The position numbers were made by a program, and so were the translations under genes. A DNA stretch of 64,000 bases from JAOARY01 sp045345765 (GTDB lineage Bacteria; Bacillota; Clostridia; Peptostreptococcales; Peptostreptococcaceae). The stretch lies in the NCBI GenBank assembly GCA_045345765.1, contig CP148265.1:1922001-1986000 (forward strand). The letters are read 5' to 3'. The notes under the pieces were generated by a model, which saw only the letters and a program-made list of their open reading frames with translations, ran no database searches and was not told where the DNA came from. The first letter of the stretch is position 1; each line of letters begins with the position of its first letter. Shown here piece after piece: positions 52,282-61,102 of the stretch.

Positions 52282-54273
52282 TTGAGAAGTATAAAAAACA
52301 AAATAATTGCTTATTTTGGAATTGTGTTAATTCTTTCATGTACAGTATTGGGTGTATTATCATATAGAAATGCTCAAAAGGTTTTAGTGGAAAGTTCTAA
52401 GCAAAATATGACTTTGGTAGCAAAGCAAGTATCAAATACTATTGATGCAAGGCTAGAATCTATATACTATACATTAGATGCTATTGCAGCAAGAAATGTG
52501 ATATCAGATCCTAATGTTTCTCCTGAGGAGAAAAAAGAAGCATTAAAAGAAAATTTAACAGATATGGATTTGATGATAGAGTATGTAGGGTTAGATTATA
52601 AAGCATATGCTACGAACGGTATGGTTTTTGATTTATCCGATAGAGATTATATCAAAAGAACATTTAATGGTGAAAATGTATTATCAGATTTAATGGTCAG
52701 TAAAGCAGATGAATCTGTTATTTTTACAGCTTCAGTTCCTGTAAGAAATAATGGGAAAATAATTGGAGCAGTTGTAACTGTAAGAGATGCGAAAGCTCTT
52801 ACCCAGTTAATATCAGATATTAAAATAGAGCAAACTGGATATGCATATTTGATAAATGATGAAGGTATTATAATAGCACATAATAATTATAAATATGTAC
52901 AGGATGAATTTAATTTATTAAATGAATCTAGAAAAGATTCTAAATATAAAGCATTAGAAGAATTAACTACAAAGGCTTTAAATAAAGAATCTGGTAACGG
53001 AGAATATTATTTTAATAATATGGATAAAATAATGGGTTATGCACCTATAAAAAATGCCAATTGGTCACTTGTTACAACGGCACCTAGAAGTGAAATTTTG
53101 GATGAGGTTTCTGGAATGAAGATAACTTTTATGTTGACTTTACTTCCTATATTAGCAATTTCAGCAGTTGTAATTTACTATATAGGACAGAGTTTATCAA
53201 AGCCTATAAAATATGCAGCAGCATTCGCACTTCAAATGGCTAGAGGAGATTTAACTAGAGCTATGCCTCAGCAGTATTTAGATTCTAAAGATGAAATAGG
53301 AACTCTTGCAAGGGCATTTAATGAGATGAATAGAAGTTTTAATACTTTGGTAAGGGGAATTATGGATTCGTCATCACATGTATTTGATTCAGCAAAAAAA
53401 CTTCATGAAACATCTTCTCAAGCGGCATCGGCATCAGAAGAAGTTGCAAAAGCTATTGAAGAAATAGCAAGAGATGCAACAGATCAAGCGCAAAGCACGA
53501 GTGATGGTTCAGTAAGAACAAATGAATTAGGTACATTAATAGAGTCTAATGCAAATTATTTAGATAGTGTAAATCTTTCTTCTTCAAAGGTAAACTCTTT
53601 AGCTGAAGAAGGTAAAGATATTATAGATCAACTTATAGAAAAAACAGAAAAAACGGATAAGGAAGCAGTAGCTATTAATGAAATAATAACAAAAACAAGT
53701 GAAAGTACAGAAAAGATTGGTCAAGCGAGTAATTTAATAGCATCTATAGCTGAACAAACTAATTTACTTGCATTAAATGCTGCAATTGAAGCTGCAAGAG
53801 CTGGTGAGGCTGGTAGAGGTTTTGCTGTTGTTGCAGAAGAAATAAGAAAATTAGCAGAGCAATCAACAAATTCAACTGTTGAGATAGATGTTATAATAAA
53901 AGAACTTATGGAAAGATCTAATTATGCTGTTAAGAGCATAAAAGATGTTATGGTTGTTTTGGGTGAACAAAAACTTAAAGTTGAGGATACTAAGGTTAAA
54001 TATGACCAGATTACAAATGCAATAAAAGAATCAGAAACAGCTATATTAGATCTTATAAAATCAGGTAGAAATATGGATAATAAAAAATCTGAGATTTTGG
54101 ATATTATAAATAATTTATCTTCAATAGCAGAACAAAATGCAGCTTCTACTGAAGAAGCAAATGCATCAGTTGAAGAGCAATCAGCATCTATGGAAGAGAT
54201 TGCTTTTGCGTCAGAATCTTTATCTAAGTTGTCTGAAGAATTAAAGGCATCAATAGAAAGATTTAAAATATAA
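52282..54273 (+). CDS. methyl-accepting chemotaxis protein (dCache sensor)
   Basis: TTG 52282 is chosen, 6 nt after GAGGTG; the GTG 52273 lies within that site. This gives 663 residues. The N-terminal membrane anchor is KIIAYFGIVLILSCTVLG. An extracytoplasmic dCache-type sensor has the phosphate-binding-like DLSDRDYIKRTFNG and TGYAYLINDEGIIIAH. A second membrane segment lies near 278-298, followed by HAMP. The signalling tip EQTNLLALNAAIEAARAGEA is intact. It is the second chemoreceptor in the window. Confidence 0.95.
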   Translation: MRSIKNKIIAYFGIVLILSCTVLGVLSYRNAQKVLVESSKQNMTLVAKQVSNTIDARLESIYYTLDAIAARNVISDPNVSPEEKKEALKENLTDMDLMIEYVGLDYKAYATNGMVFDLSDRDYIKRTFNGENVLSDLMVSKADESVIFTASVPVRNNGKIIGAVVTVRDAKALTQLISDIKIEQTGYAYLINDEGIIIAHNNYKYVQDEFNLLNESRKDSKYKALEELTTKALNKESGNGEYYFNNMDKIMGYAPIKNANWSLVTTAPRSEILDEVSGMKITFMLTLLPILAISAVVIYYIGQSLSKPIKYAAAFALQMARGDLTRAMPQQYLDSKDEIGTLARAFNEMNRSFNTLVRGIMDSSSHVFDSAKKLHETSSQAASASEEVAKAIEEIARDATDQAQSTSDGSVRTNELGTLIESNANYLDSVNLSSSKVNSLAEEGKDIIDQLIEKTEKTDKEAVAINEIITKTSESTEKIGQASNLIASIAEQTNLLALNAAIEAARAGEAGRGFAVVAEEIRKLAEQSTNSTVEIDVIIKELMERSNYAVKSIKDVMVVLGEQKLKVEDTKVKYDQITNAIKESETAILDLIKSGRNMDNKKSEILDIINNLSSIAEQNAASTEEANASVEEQSASMEEIAFASESLSKLSEELKASIERFKI

Positions 54274-54280
54274 AAAGAAA

Positions 54281-54310
54281 AAAAGGACAGATTATAGAAT
54301 CTGTCCTTTT
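54281..54310 (+). terminator. chemoreceptor terminator
   Basis: Perfect 13-bp arms AAAAGGACAGATT/AATCTGTCCTTTT around ATAG. Confidence 0.88.
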
Positions 54311-54569
54311 AGTATGGGAATTGAAATATTAGTTGAAAATTCATACAAATAAGACTTGTTATATGAATTACTCAACTATGTTATCGGCTAATTTTTTTAA
54401 ATATTTAAAAAGATTTTTTTCATTTAAATTATTTTATAATAAAAATTTAAATAAATTACTTTTTTGTTTTTAAATTTTACAATTTTATTAAGAAAGTCTT
54501 AAAATTATAGATAAAATACTTATAATATATTAAACTAGATTTAGAATAAAAATTAGGAGGACGATTGAT

Positions 54570-55709
54570 ATGAAAAAATTAATTAGTTTTGTTTTGATAA
54601 TGATGTTATCGTTATCTATGCTTAGCGTTTCTTTTGCAGATTCGAAAGATGATGATAAAAAAGAAACACAAAAGGAGATAGATAGAGATTTAGAAAGGTA
54701 TTTAAAAGATAATTATGAGTCTTTATATGATTTATATAAAGATGGGGGATTTAATGTATATGATGAAGAAGTGGATTTAGATGATGATGAAAGTATGGAT
54801 ATTGAAGCAATAGTAGCAGATGAACATTCAATTGTAGTTTTAACAACTGTAAAAGGTGATAAAAGAACAGATTTTTTTGATTTAGTAAGAGATATTGATA
54901 TTGATGTAAAGAATGCAGAACGTCATGATAGAGATGAAGAAATGAGAGTAGTTTCTAGAAATGATTTTATATTAGATAAAGATGAGAAAGTTGGAATTAT
55001 ATATACTTTCTTTAGAGAATTAGAATTAGACGATGATGAAGATGATAGCGTAATAAAGTTAAAAATAGAGTATAATGAAAATGATGTAGAAGCAAATTTA
55101 GAATTACCATTCAAAAAAGATGATATAAAAGAGACATTTTTTGATGAAGAGGTTGAAATAGAAATAAAAACTGATGATGTAGAATCAGAAGTTAAAAATA
55201 TGTTTGCTTCTAAATTAGGGGTGTTAATGGTTCTGGATAATGATTTAGATAAAGGTGATGATGAGTTAGACTCAGACGATACATTTTTATATAAAGAAGA
55301 AGAAGACGACGATAATGAGCTTAAGCTTATAGGTTATTATAATGTTGATATGGATGACGATGATGAATCTAGAACATATTTACTATATGCACCAATTGAT
55401 GAAAAAGAAAAAAAGGCTGTTTTTGCAGCTGGTGGGAAAATTTATTCGATAGATATGAAAGATGGTGAAGTCGAAGAAACTAGAGGTAATTTTGATGTAG
55501 ATGACGATCATGCTTTAGAAATAGAGTTAAAATCAGATGTTAGAGATGGTGGAATTGAGTCTCTTAAAATATACATTATAGATGAAGATGGCGAGTCTGT
55601 TGAAATGAGAATTAGATATGATGAAGATGATCAAGAATTAAGAATAGAGCCTAGAGATGAAGATGATGATGAAGAATATGAAATCTATATTGAAAAAGAG
55701 TTAGAATAA
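54570..55709 (+). CDS. exported, extremely acidic protein, unknown
   Basis: A 379-residue protein with a clear signal peptide (MKKLISFVLIMMLSLSMLSV, cleavage probably after SFA at about residue 23). The mature part is dominated by Asp and Glu, with runs such as DLDDDESMD and EEEDDDNE. A repeated strand-like pattern alternates acidic loops with hydrophobic strands (for example KLKIEYNEND, MRIRYDEDDQELRIEP). There is no membrane anchor or cell-wall motif. It could bind calcium or other cations at the cell surface. No family is recognised. ATG follows TAGGAGGACGATTGAT. Confidence 0.8.
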   Translation: MKKLISFVLIMMLSLSMLSVSFADSKDDDKKETQKEIDRDLERYLKDNYESLYDLYKDGGFNVYDEEVDLDDDESMDIEAIVADEHSIVVLTTVKGDKRTDFFDLVRDIDIDVKNAERHDRDEEMRVVSRNDFILDKDEKVGIIYTFFRELELDDDEDDSVIKLKIEYNENDVEANLELPFKKDDIKETFFDEEVEIEIKTDDVESEVKNMFASKLGVLMVLDNDLDKGDDELDSDDTFLYKEEEDDDNELKLIGYYNVDMDDDDESRTYLLYAPIDEKEKKAVFAAGGKIYSIDMKDGEVEETRGNFDVDDDHALEIELKSDVRDGGIESLKIYIIDEDGESVEMRIRYDEDDQELRIEPRDEDDDEEYEIYIEKELE

Positions 55710-55728
55710 TATTATAGATTAATGATAT

Positions 55729-55766
55729 AAAAAAGTGCCTAAATTAAATTTTGGCACTTTTTTTTA
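55729..55766. terminator. bidirectional terminator
   Basis: Perfect 11-bp arms AAAAAAGTGCC/GGCACTTTTTT with a 13-nt loop and T or A tracts on both sides. It serves the acidic-protein gene and the convergent glyoxalase gene. Confidence 0.9.
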
Positions 55767-55797
55767 TAATGTTTAGAAATAATATTAATAGTGATAT

Positions 55798-56172
55798 TTA
55801 TTTATATTTTTTAGGAAGGATTTCAATCCAATAATTATCTGGATCATTTATAAAATATATTCCCATAGCTTTGTTTTCATAACAAATACAGCCCATATTT
55901 TTATGGTGTTCATAAGCCTTATCAAAATCATCAACTTCTAATGCTAGGTGAAATTCATTTTCTCCTAAATTATAAGGTTCTTTTCTATCTCTTAGCCATG
56001 TTAATTCTAGTGTATGTGTGCTTTGTCCATCTCCTAAATACACTAATATAAAGCTAGAATCAGAAGCTTCCTTTCTTCTAACTTCTTTTAAATTAAGTGC
56101 ATCTTCATAAAATTTAATACTCTTATCCAAATCAAGTACATTAAAATTATTGTGTACAAATCTAAAATTCAT
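55798..56172 (-). CDS. VOC-family glyoxalase I-like protein
   Basis: A 124-residue protein of the glyoxalase fold. Two beta-alpha-beta-beta-beta modules start FVHNNFNVLDLDKSIKFYED and NEFHLALEVDDFDKAYEHHK. Likely metal ligands are H7, the Glu of LELTW, the His of FHLAL and the Glu of NYWIEI. This pattern matches lactoylglutathione lyase (gloA type), although clostridia often lack glutathione, so the natural thiol is uncertain. ATG follows AAAAGGAGTTTTTAAT. Confidence 0.85.
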   Translation of the reverse strand: MNFRFVHNNFNVLDLDKSIKFYEDALNLKEVRRKEASDSSFILVYLGDGQSTHTLELTWLRDRKEPYNLGENEFHLALEVDDFDKAYEHHKNMGCICYENKAMGIYFINDPDNYWIEILPKKYK

Positions 56173-56533
56173 ATTAAAAACTCCTTTTACAAGTATTGTT
56201 TTGATACTTTTTGTTCATATTTATTTTGTTAAATAGATTTTATATTGACAAATATCAAAAAAAAATATATATTTTATATACATGTGTTAGACATTTGTTT
56301 AGAATTTTTTAATATATGTTTAGAAAATATAAAATTATTTTTAATAAATATATATTATTATATCAAAATAAATAAATTTAAACATAAAAATATTTATTTA
56401 ATAATATATCTTAATATGCTTAGCAGATTGAGACTAATATTAGCTAATTTATATAAAAAATTAAAACTGAATTTTTTATATTTTTATAAATTTCTTTATT
56501 ATTTTATATTGGATAGTGTATCTATATAGAGAT

Positions 56534-56607
56534 AAGGGGATTTTATAAAGGGTGATAACACGAATGCAATTCGTCCCTTAGATAATAAATTTATCTAGGG
56601 GTTTTTT
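56534..56607 (+). promoter_or_regulatory. riboswitch-like leader with alternative terminator, before the XapX gene
   Basis: AAGGG (56548-56552) can pair with CCCTT (56575-56579), enclosing a 7-nt TGATAAC bulge and a 6-bp ACGAAT/ATTCGT hairpin. The same CCCTT is the start of the terminator arm CCCTTAGATAA, which pairs with TTATCTAGGGG and is followed by T6. The two folds exclude each other, as in a riboswitch. The sequence reminds me of the guanidine-IV (mepA) class, but this is from memory and unverified. Confidence 0.55.
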
Positions 56608-56634
56608 ATTGAAATTTATTAGGAGGTACTTTTT

Positions 56635-56805
56635 ATGAAAATTGCAATTATATCTTTATTTGTTGGGCTTATTACAGGACTTATATTCTCATTTGCTAAA
56701 TTACCATTACCAGCACCACCAACTTTACCTGGGGTAACTGGAATATTTGGTATATATGCAGGATCTTTATTAGCAGCTAAGATAATGGAAATGATGAGCA
56801 AATAA
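56635..56805 (+). CDS. XapX-domain (DUF1427-like) small membrane protein
   Basis: A 56-residue protein with ATG 7 nt after TTAGGAGGTAC. It has two hydrophobic helices (IISLFVGLITGLIFSF and GIFGIYAGSLLAA) linked by the family motif LPLPAPPTLPGVTG. Function is unknown. The switch-like leader implies control by a small molecule, so an export or uptake role is possible. A terminator follows at 56826. Confidence 0.85.
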   Translation: MKIAIISLFVGLITGLIFSFAKLPLPAPPTLPGVTGIFGIYAGSLLAAKIMEMMSK

Positions 56806-56825
56806 TTAAAATTGATATCATCAAG

Positions 56826-56857
56826 AAGAACTTATCCAATTGGGTAAGTTCTTTTAT
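56826..56857 (+). terminator. XapX gene terminator
   Basis: AAGAACTTATCC pairs with GGGTAAGTTCTT around AATT, then TTATTAT. Confidence 0.8.
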
Positions 56858-57025
56858 TATATTTTAAGGTAAATTTAAGCATAATATGTTAAAATTAATT
56901 TTGATATAAATATATTATTATATTAGATTTAATAATATTAAAATATCATATACAGTTTAAAAATTTGAATAATATTATAAAAGATAAAAATAAATTTTAT
57001 ATTAATGAGGAGGTAAAAATTTATC

Positions 57026-57580
57026 ATGTTAAAGAGAATAATAACTTTTACTATTTCTTTGATAGTATTTATGACCACTATTAGTGCTAATTCTGTTGTA
57101 GGTTTGATACATCAAGAAGAAGATTTTTATTGTATTGAAATATCAAATTTCTATAAGAATTTGAAATCATGTAATTATATAATAGATGATTTTTTTGAAG
57201 AAGATATAAAAAAGATGAGTGATAATGAAATTTTATATAATGATTTTGAAATAACTATAAAGAGAATAGAGCTATTTAAAGAGGTGTTAAAAGAAAATGA
57301 TATGGAAAGTGAAAATATAAATAAATATTTAAAGACTTTATACTATATAAAGGATGATTATACAAAATTATCAAAGGAAGATAGTAAGATAAAAGACTAT
57401 TTAAATGTATATAGTCATATTAAAGGGAATATTAAAGATAATATGCTTATAAATGATTATGGTGAATTAGAAGCAGAGGAATATATAAAAGAAGAATATA
57501 AAACAAATTTAATTGAGGATATAATAAAATCAAAAAATAAAGTATTATTAAATTTTGTAGAAATAATTGATGCAGTTTAG
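57026..57580 (+). CDS. exported or membrane-anchored helical protein, unknown
   Basis: A 184-residue protein with an N-terminal signal or anchor (MLKRIITFTISLIVFMTTIS). The rest is charged and mostly helical, with many Lys, Asp and Glu. No family is recognised. ATG lies after GAGGAGGTAAAAATTTATC. The stop is 15 nt before the next start, so the two genes form a pair. Confidence 0.65.
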   Translation: MLKRIITFTISLIVFMTTISANSVVGLIHQEEDFYCIEISNFYKNLKSCNYIIDDFFEEDIKKMSDNEILYNDFEITIKRIELFKEVLKENDMESENINKYLKTLYYIKDDYTKLSKEDSKIKDYLNVYSHIKGNIKDNMLINDYGELEAEEYIKEEYKTNLIEDIIKSKNKVLLNFVEIIDAV

Positions 57581-57595
57581 AGTGGGGTGAATAAT

Positions 57596-58747
57596 TTGTT
57601 TAATGGTATTATGGCTTTTATAAAATCACTAAATTTTTTTAAAAATGAAGATGATAAATTAAGAGATGAAGCTTTTGATAAAGAATATGATGAAAATAAT
57701 TTTAAATGGTATTATTATCCTGTTGTTATTTTGACTATATTATTTTTATTATTTTATTATCAGGATATATCAAGCAGAATTGATGTGGTTTATAAAATCC
57801 AAGATCAACAACTAAGAATTAATATAGACGAAATTGTTAAGATGACAGATAGACTTTTAGATGAGGATTATGATGATAACGATAAAGTGTTTTTAGATTT
57901 TAAATTAGATTCAGAAATTGCTAATACTTATTATATACATAGTAATATACAAGAGTCAGCATTTTTATTTGAAGATATAGAATATGATTTTATGCATTAT
58001 ATTGATTCATCTATTTCTTATATCCGAAAATGTGTTGATAAAAAACAGATAAGTGGTATAGATAAAGAAGTACTAAGAACTATAAACAAGGATTTAAGAA
58101 ATATAAATGATGTACTAACTAAGGAGAAGGATATAGATATATATATATTGTCTAAAGCTAGAGCAAATCTAAAGGAAAAATATAAAGAATTGAATGAAAT
58201 ATTTAAAACTATTGAATTAAATAATACTATATCTAAAATATATATGAATACAGATGAAGAATATGAAGAAAAATATGCATATAAAACAATATATAATTTA
58301 TTAGAAAATAAATTTGGTTATAAGATGATTGGAAGTTTTGAATATGAAAAAGATTATAATATGGATGATGATAAATTAGTTTTGGTTGATTTTGATTCTG
58401 ATATTAGATTTAAAAAAATTTGGAATCATCAAGATATACCGTCTGTAAATAAAATGTTTGAATTTAGAGTTTCTAAGCAAGATGAATTATTAAATACAGA
58501 TAAGATGATAGTAGAGTATTTAAGTAAAAAGGGAATAAAAATGATAGATAGAGAATATGAAACGGATATATACCAATTACCAGAAGAATATGATAAAGCT
58601 TTAGTTGATAAAGTTATTATAGAGGATAATGATTATGAAGTATATACGAATGTAGATTATGAATTTAATATAGATAATATAATTATTGAATTGAATTTAG
58701 ATACAACTGGGGTGATTGAAGTTTCTATAGTTGCAACTAAATATTAA
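57596..58747 (+). CDS. membrane-anchored extracytoplasmic protein, unknown
   Basis: TTG 57596 is preferred, 5 nt after GGGGTGA; GTG 57587 lies inside that site. This gives 383 residues. One transmembrane helix (WYYYPVVILTILFLLFYYQD) lies near residues 38-57. A large charged domain with helical (110-220) and then mixed regions follows. Orientation suggests the large part is outside. No family is recognised. It is paired with the exported protein encoded just upstream. Confidence 0.65.
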   Translation: MFNGIMAFIKSLNFFKNEDDKLRDEAFDKEYDENNFKWYYYPVVILTILFLLFYYQDISSRIDVVYKIQDQQLRINIDEIVKMTDRLLDEDYDDNDKVFLDFKLDSEIANTYYIHSNIQESAFLFEDIEYDFMHYIDSSISYIRKCVDKKQISGIDKEVLRTINKDLRNINDVLTKEKDIDIYILSKARANLKEKYKELNEIFKTIELNNTISKIYMNTDEEYEEKYAYKTIYNLLENKFGYKMIGSFEYEKDYNMDDDKLVLVDFDSDIRFKKIWNHQDIPSVNKMFEFRVSKQDELLNTDKMIVEYLSKKGIKMIDREYETDIYQLPEEYDKALVDKVIIEDNDYEVYTNVDYEFNIDNIIIELNLDTTGVIEVSIVATKY

Positions 58748-58770
58748 GAAATAATAAAAGTAAAATAAAT

Positions 58771-58872
58771 AGGGCTTTTGTATCGAGTAATCAAGCTTAA
58801 ATGTAGAGTGTTATTATAAAAATAAACACAATATATTTTAGTTTCTTACTTAATACAAAAGCCCTGTTTTTA
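58771..58872. terminator. long branched terminator or small structured RNA between convergent genes
   Basis: Perfect 13-bp outer arms AGGGCTTTTGTAT (58771-58783) and ATACAAAAGCCCT (58853-58865) are followed by GTTTTT. Inside, AGTAA pairs with TTACT, and GTGTTATT pairs with AATAAACAC with a bulge. The 69-nt loop region is unusually large for a terminator. On the minus strand the element is also followed by T-rich sequence. Confidence 0.7.
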
Positions 58873-58899
58873 TTTATTGATTTTAAATTGTTTTTTTAA

Positions 58900-60087
58900 C
58901 TAATTCATATATTCTAAAATCACATTGTTGTTTTTAAATATTTCTAAAGTATTATTAAGTGCATTTTTAGCTCTTGTTATAGAACTTGCTTTTAATAGAT
59001 TATATTCTTCATAATTTTTTAGAGCTTTATGAAGAGGTAAGATTTCATAAACTCTTTTTCCATCTTTATAATTTAATCTATGAACCCATGTTGGAATAAA
59101 TGAAGCTTCTTTATTTAATTTATCATCAAATACTACTTTTAAGATAAGACCATCTTCAGGATGTCTTTTCTTTAATATTTCATAACATTGATTAGATAAA
59201 ATATTTCCCAGGGAATAAGCTACTAGAGTTTCTTTTTTTAATTTATTTTCTTCATCATAAGATTTTATTGTTTTTACAGGTTGAACAACATGAGGATGAG
59301 AGCCTAAGATTAAATCTACGCCGTATTCATTTAATTTTGATGCTATATATTGTTGTTTTTCATCTTCCTTTAAATGATACTCATATCCCCAATGTATATA
59401 AAATACTATAATATCTGCATTTTCTTCTTTCATATTGTCAATATCTGATTTGATTTTTAATAAATCTTTATCTAAAGTGTCATAGTTAAAAGTATTTATT
59501 AAATCAGCCATTTTAGGATCAACGGGTATTCCATTTAGTGTTTTCCTACCTTTATTTTCTTTTGTTTCATAAGAATAAGCTGTTAATGCTATTTTTTTAC
59601 CTTTAATATCTTCTATTATATAGTTTTTTTCATTTTGATTTAACCTTCCACCTAATACCTTTAAATTATTATTTTTTAATACTTCTATAGTTCTTTTGTA
59701 ACCTTCATAGCCCTTATCATTAGTATGATTGTTTATTATGCTAACATGAGTAAAACCTGCATTTTTTATAGCTGTTGCAAGAGAATCAGGACTAGTGAAT
59801 CTAGGATAGGTTGTATAACGCCCATTATCCTTACCTGCAAAAGTAGTTTCAAGATTGCAAATAGAAATATCATTTGATTTTACATATTCTCTTATAAAAT
59901 CATAATTATTATTAAAATCATATGTATTAGTAGCTTGGTTATATTGTGCTTTAAGTTGTGGTGAATGAACCATGGTATCGCCAGCTCCTAATATAGATAT
60001 GTTTTTATTTGTGATATTTTGTGCATATGATAAGCTGTTTAATTGCAATAGTGTAAATATTATTAGAATGCTAAAAAATTTTCTCAT
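58900..60087 (-). CDS. CapA-family (PGA_cap) metallophosphatase-like exported protein
   Basis: A 395-residue protein with a signal peptide (MRKFFSILIIFTLLQLNSLS, then YAQ). The CapA fold is seen in ILGAGDTMVH, SICNLETTFAG, VSIINNHTNDKGYEG, VFYIHWGYEY and LILGSHPHVVQPVK, whose Asp, His and Asn residues make a two-metal site. Members act in poly-gamma-glutamate capsule export or other envelope chemistry. No capBC genes lie nearby, so a capsule role is not supported here. ATG follows AGGAGTGATTTT. Confidence 0.9.
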   Translation of the reverse strand: MRKFFSILIIFTLLQLNSLSYAQNITNKNISILGAGDTMVHSPQLKAQYNQATNTYDFNNNYDFIREYVKSNDISICNLETTFAGKDNGRYTTYPRFTSPDSLATAIKNAGFTHVSIINNHTNDKGYEGYKRTIEVLKNNNLKVLGGRLNQNEKNYIIEDIKGKKIALTAYSYETKENKGRKTLNGIPVDPKMADLINTFNYDTLDKDLLKIKSDIDNMKEENADIIVFYIHWGYEYHLKEDEKQQYIASKLNEYGVDLILGSHPHVVQPVKTIKSYDEENKLKKETLVAYSLGNILSNQCYEILKKRHPEDGLILKVVFDDKLNKEASFIPTWVHRLNYKDGKRVYEILPLHKALKNYEEYNLLKASSITRAKNALNNTLEIFKNNNVILEYMN

Positions 60088-60408
60088 AAAATCACTCCTG
60101 TCATATTAAATTAAAATTCTTTCTATATAATATATTAGTATTAGTACAAAAATCAAATTATAAATTGATTAGAAATTATTTTATAGTTTCTTTGCAATTG
60201 AAATGAAAACGATTTTTTTAAAATACTAATTAAAAAGATGTTTTATGTTAATTTGTTAAATACTATTGATATATAATTTGTTTATTATTATATATTAATG
60301 AAGGAAAAAATAAAATCAGAAGAATGTCCTATATTTATTATTTAATTGTGTTGATTTTAGGATGAAGAAATGTATTAAAAAAAAAATAAAAAAAATCAGC
60401 AATAAGTA

Positions 60409-60437
60409 TTGTAAAGTTTTAAAATTTGTTTTATACT
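60409..60437 (+). promoter_or_regulatory. distal candidate promoter of the S10 operon
   Basis: TTGTAA, 17 bp, TATACT. The sequence from 60088 to 60400 is AT-rich, with no gene or other feature seen. Confidence 0.4.
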
Positions 60438-60540
60438 ATCATGGTGTGTTAAATAAAAGCAGTTAAGATAAGACTTAATTAATTTCGAACAGATGGTTTT
60501 GCAAGGCTAAATAAAAAATGATTTTTTTTAAAAAAAGCTC

Positions 60541-60569
60541 TTGAAAAAACATCTTTAATATTATATAAT
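60541..60569 (+). promoter_or_regulatory. main promoter of the S10 operon
   Basis: TTGAAA, 17 bp, TATAAT. Transcription should start near 60576, leaving a 205-nt leader of much higher GC content than its surroundings. Confidence 0.7.
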
Positions 60570-60575
60570 AGCAAG

Positions 60576-60781
60576 GTATGTATAGAAGAGGCGATGAATC
60601 GAAAGGTAGCCAACAATGAGTTGGGAAATTTTCGTGGAGTATGTCTGTATCGAGGAATCGGGCGACTAAGCAAGGGGAGCTGTCCCTTTATAATTTTGCA
60701 TAACGCAACACACCCGGGACAGTTTTTCTATGCTGGGTCGTACGTCAATATTATAACGTGCGATGAGGAGGTAAATTTAAA
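60576..60781 (+). ncRNA. structured leader of the S10 operon, probable ribosomal-protein autoregulator
   Basis: This stretch is GC-richer than neighbouring spacers and contains motifs typical of folded RNA (GAGGCGATGAATCGAAAGG, CGAGGAATCGGGCGAC). It includes a terminator at 60680-60727 before rpsJ. In other bacteria, leaders at this place respond to L4 or S10. Which protein binds here cannot be told. Confidence 0.55.
60680..60727 (+). terminator. attenuator terminator in the S10 leader
   Basis: CTGTCCC (60680-60686) pairs with GGGACAG (60716-60722), followed by T5. The 29-nt loop contains GCATAACGC. Sequence beyond it (GCTGGGTCGTACG) leads to the rpsJ ribosome site. Confidence 0.7.
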
Positions 60782-61090
60782 ATGGCAAAAGAAAAAATAA
60801 GAATAAGACTTAAGTCATATGATCACAAAATGTTAGATCAATCAGCAACTCAGATAGTTACAACAGCAAAGAAGACAGGAGCTGGAGTTTCAGGTCCAGT
60901 ACCACTTCCAACTGAGAAGCAAATAGTTACAATACTAAGAGCGGTACATAAGTACAAAGACTCTAGAGAGCAGTTCGAAATAAGAACTCACAAAAGACTT
61001 ATTGATATATCGAAGCCATCACAAAAGACAGTTGATGCTTTAATGAAGCTTGACTTACCAGCTGGTGTTGATATAGAAATAAAACTGTAA
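60782..61090 (+). CDS. rpsJ: 30S ribosomal protein uS10
   Basis: A 102-residue protein that also acts as NusE in antitermination. The sequence includes IRIRLKSYDHKMLDQS and RTHKRLIDISKPSQKTVDAL. ATG follows GAGGAGGTAAATTTAAA. It is the first gene of the S10 operon. Confidence 0.98.
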   Translation: MAKEKIRIRLKSYDHKMLDQSATQIVTTAKKTGAGVSGPVPLPTEKQIVTILRAVHKYKDSREQFEIRTHKRLIDISKPSQKTVDALMKLDLPAGVDIEIKL

Positions 61091-61102
61091 GACACATTAG
61101 AC

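Noticed and set aside
56245..56529. 94-codon open frame of Ile, Lys, Phe, Tyr and Leu codons
   Set aside because: It has no ribosome site, very low complexity and is typical of random AT-rich DNA; it runs into the riboswitch-like leader.
60594..60800. 68-codon open frame before rpsJ
   Set aside because: It runs through the attenuator hairpin of the S10 leader and across the rpsJ start in another frame; there is no ribosome site.
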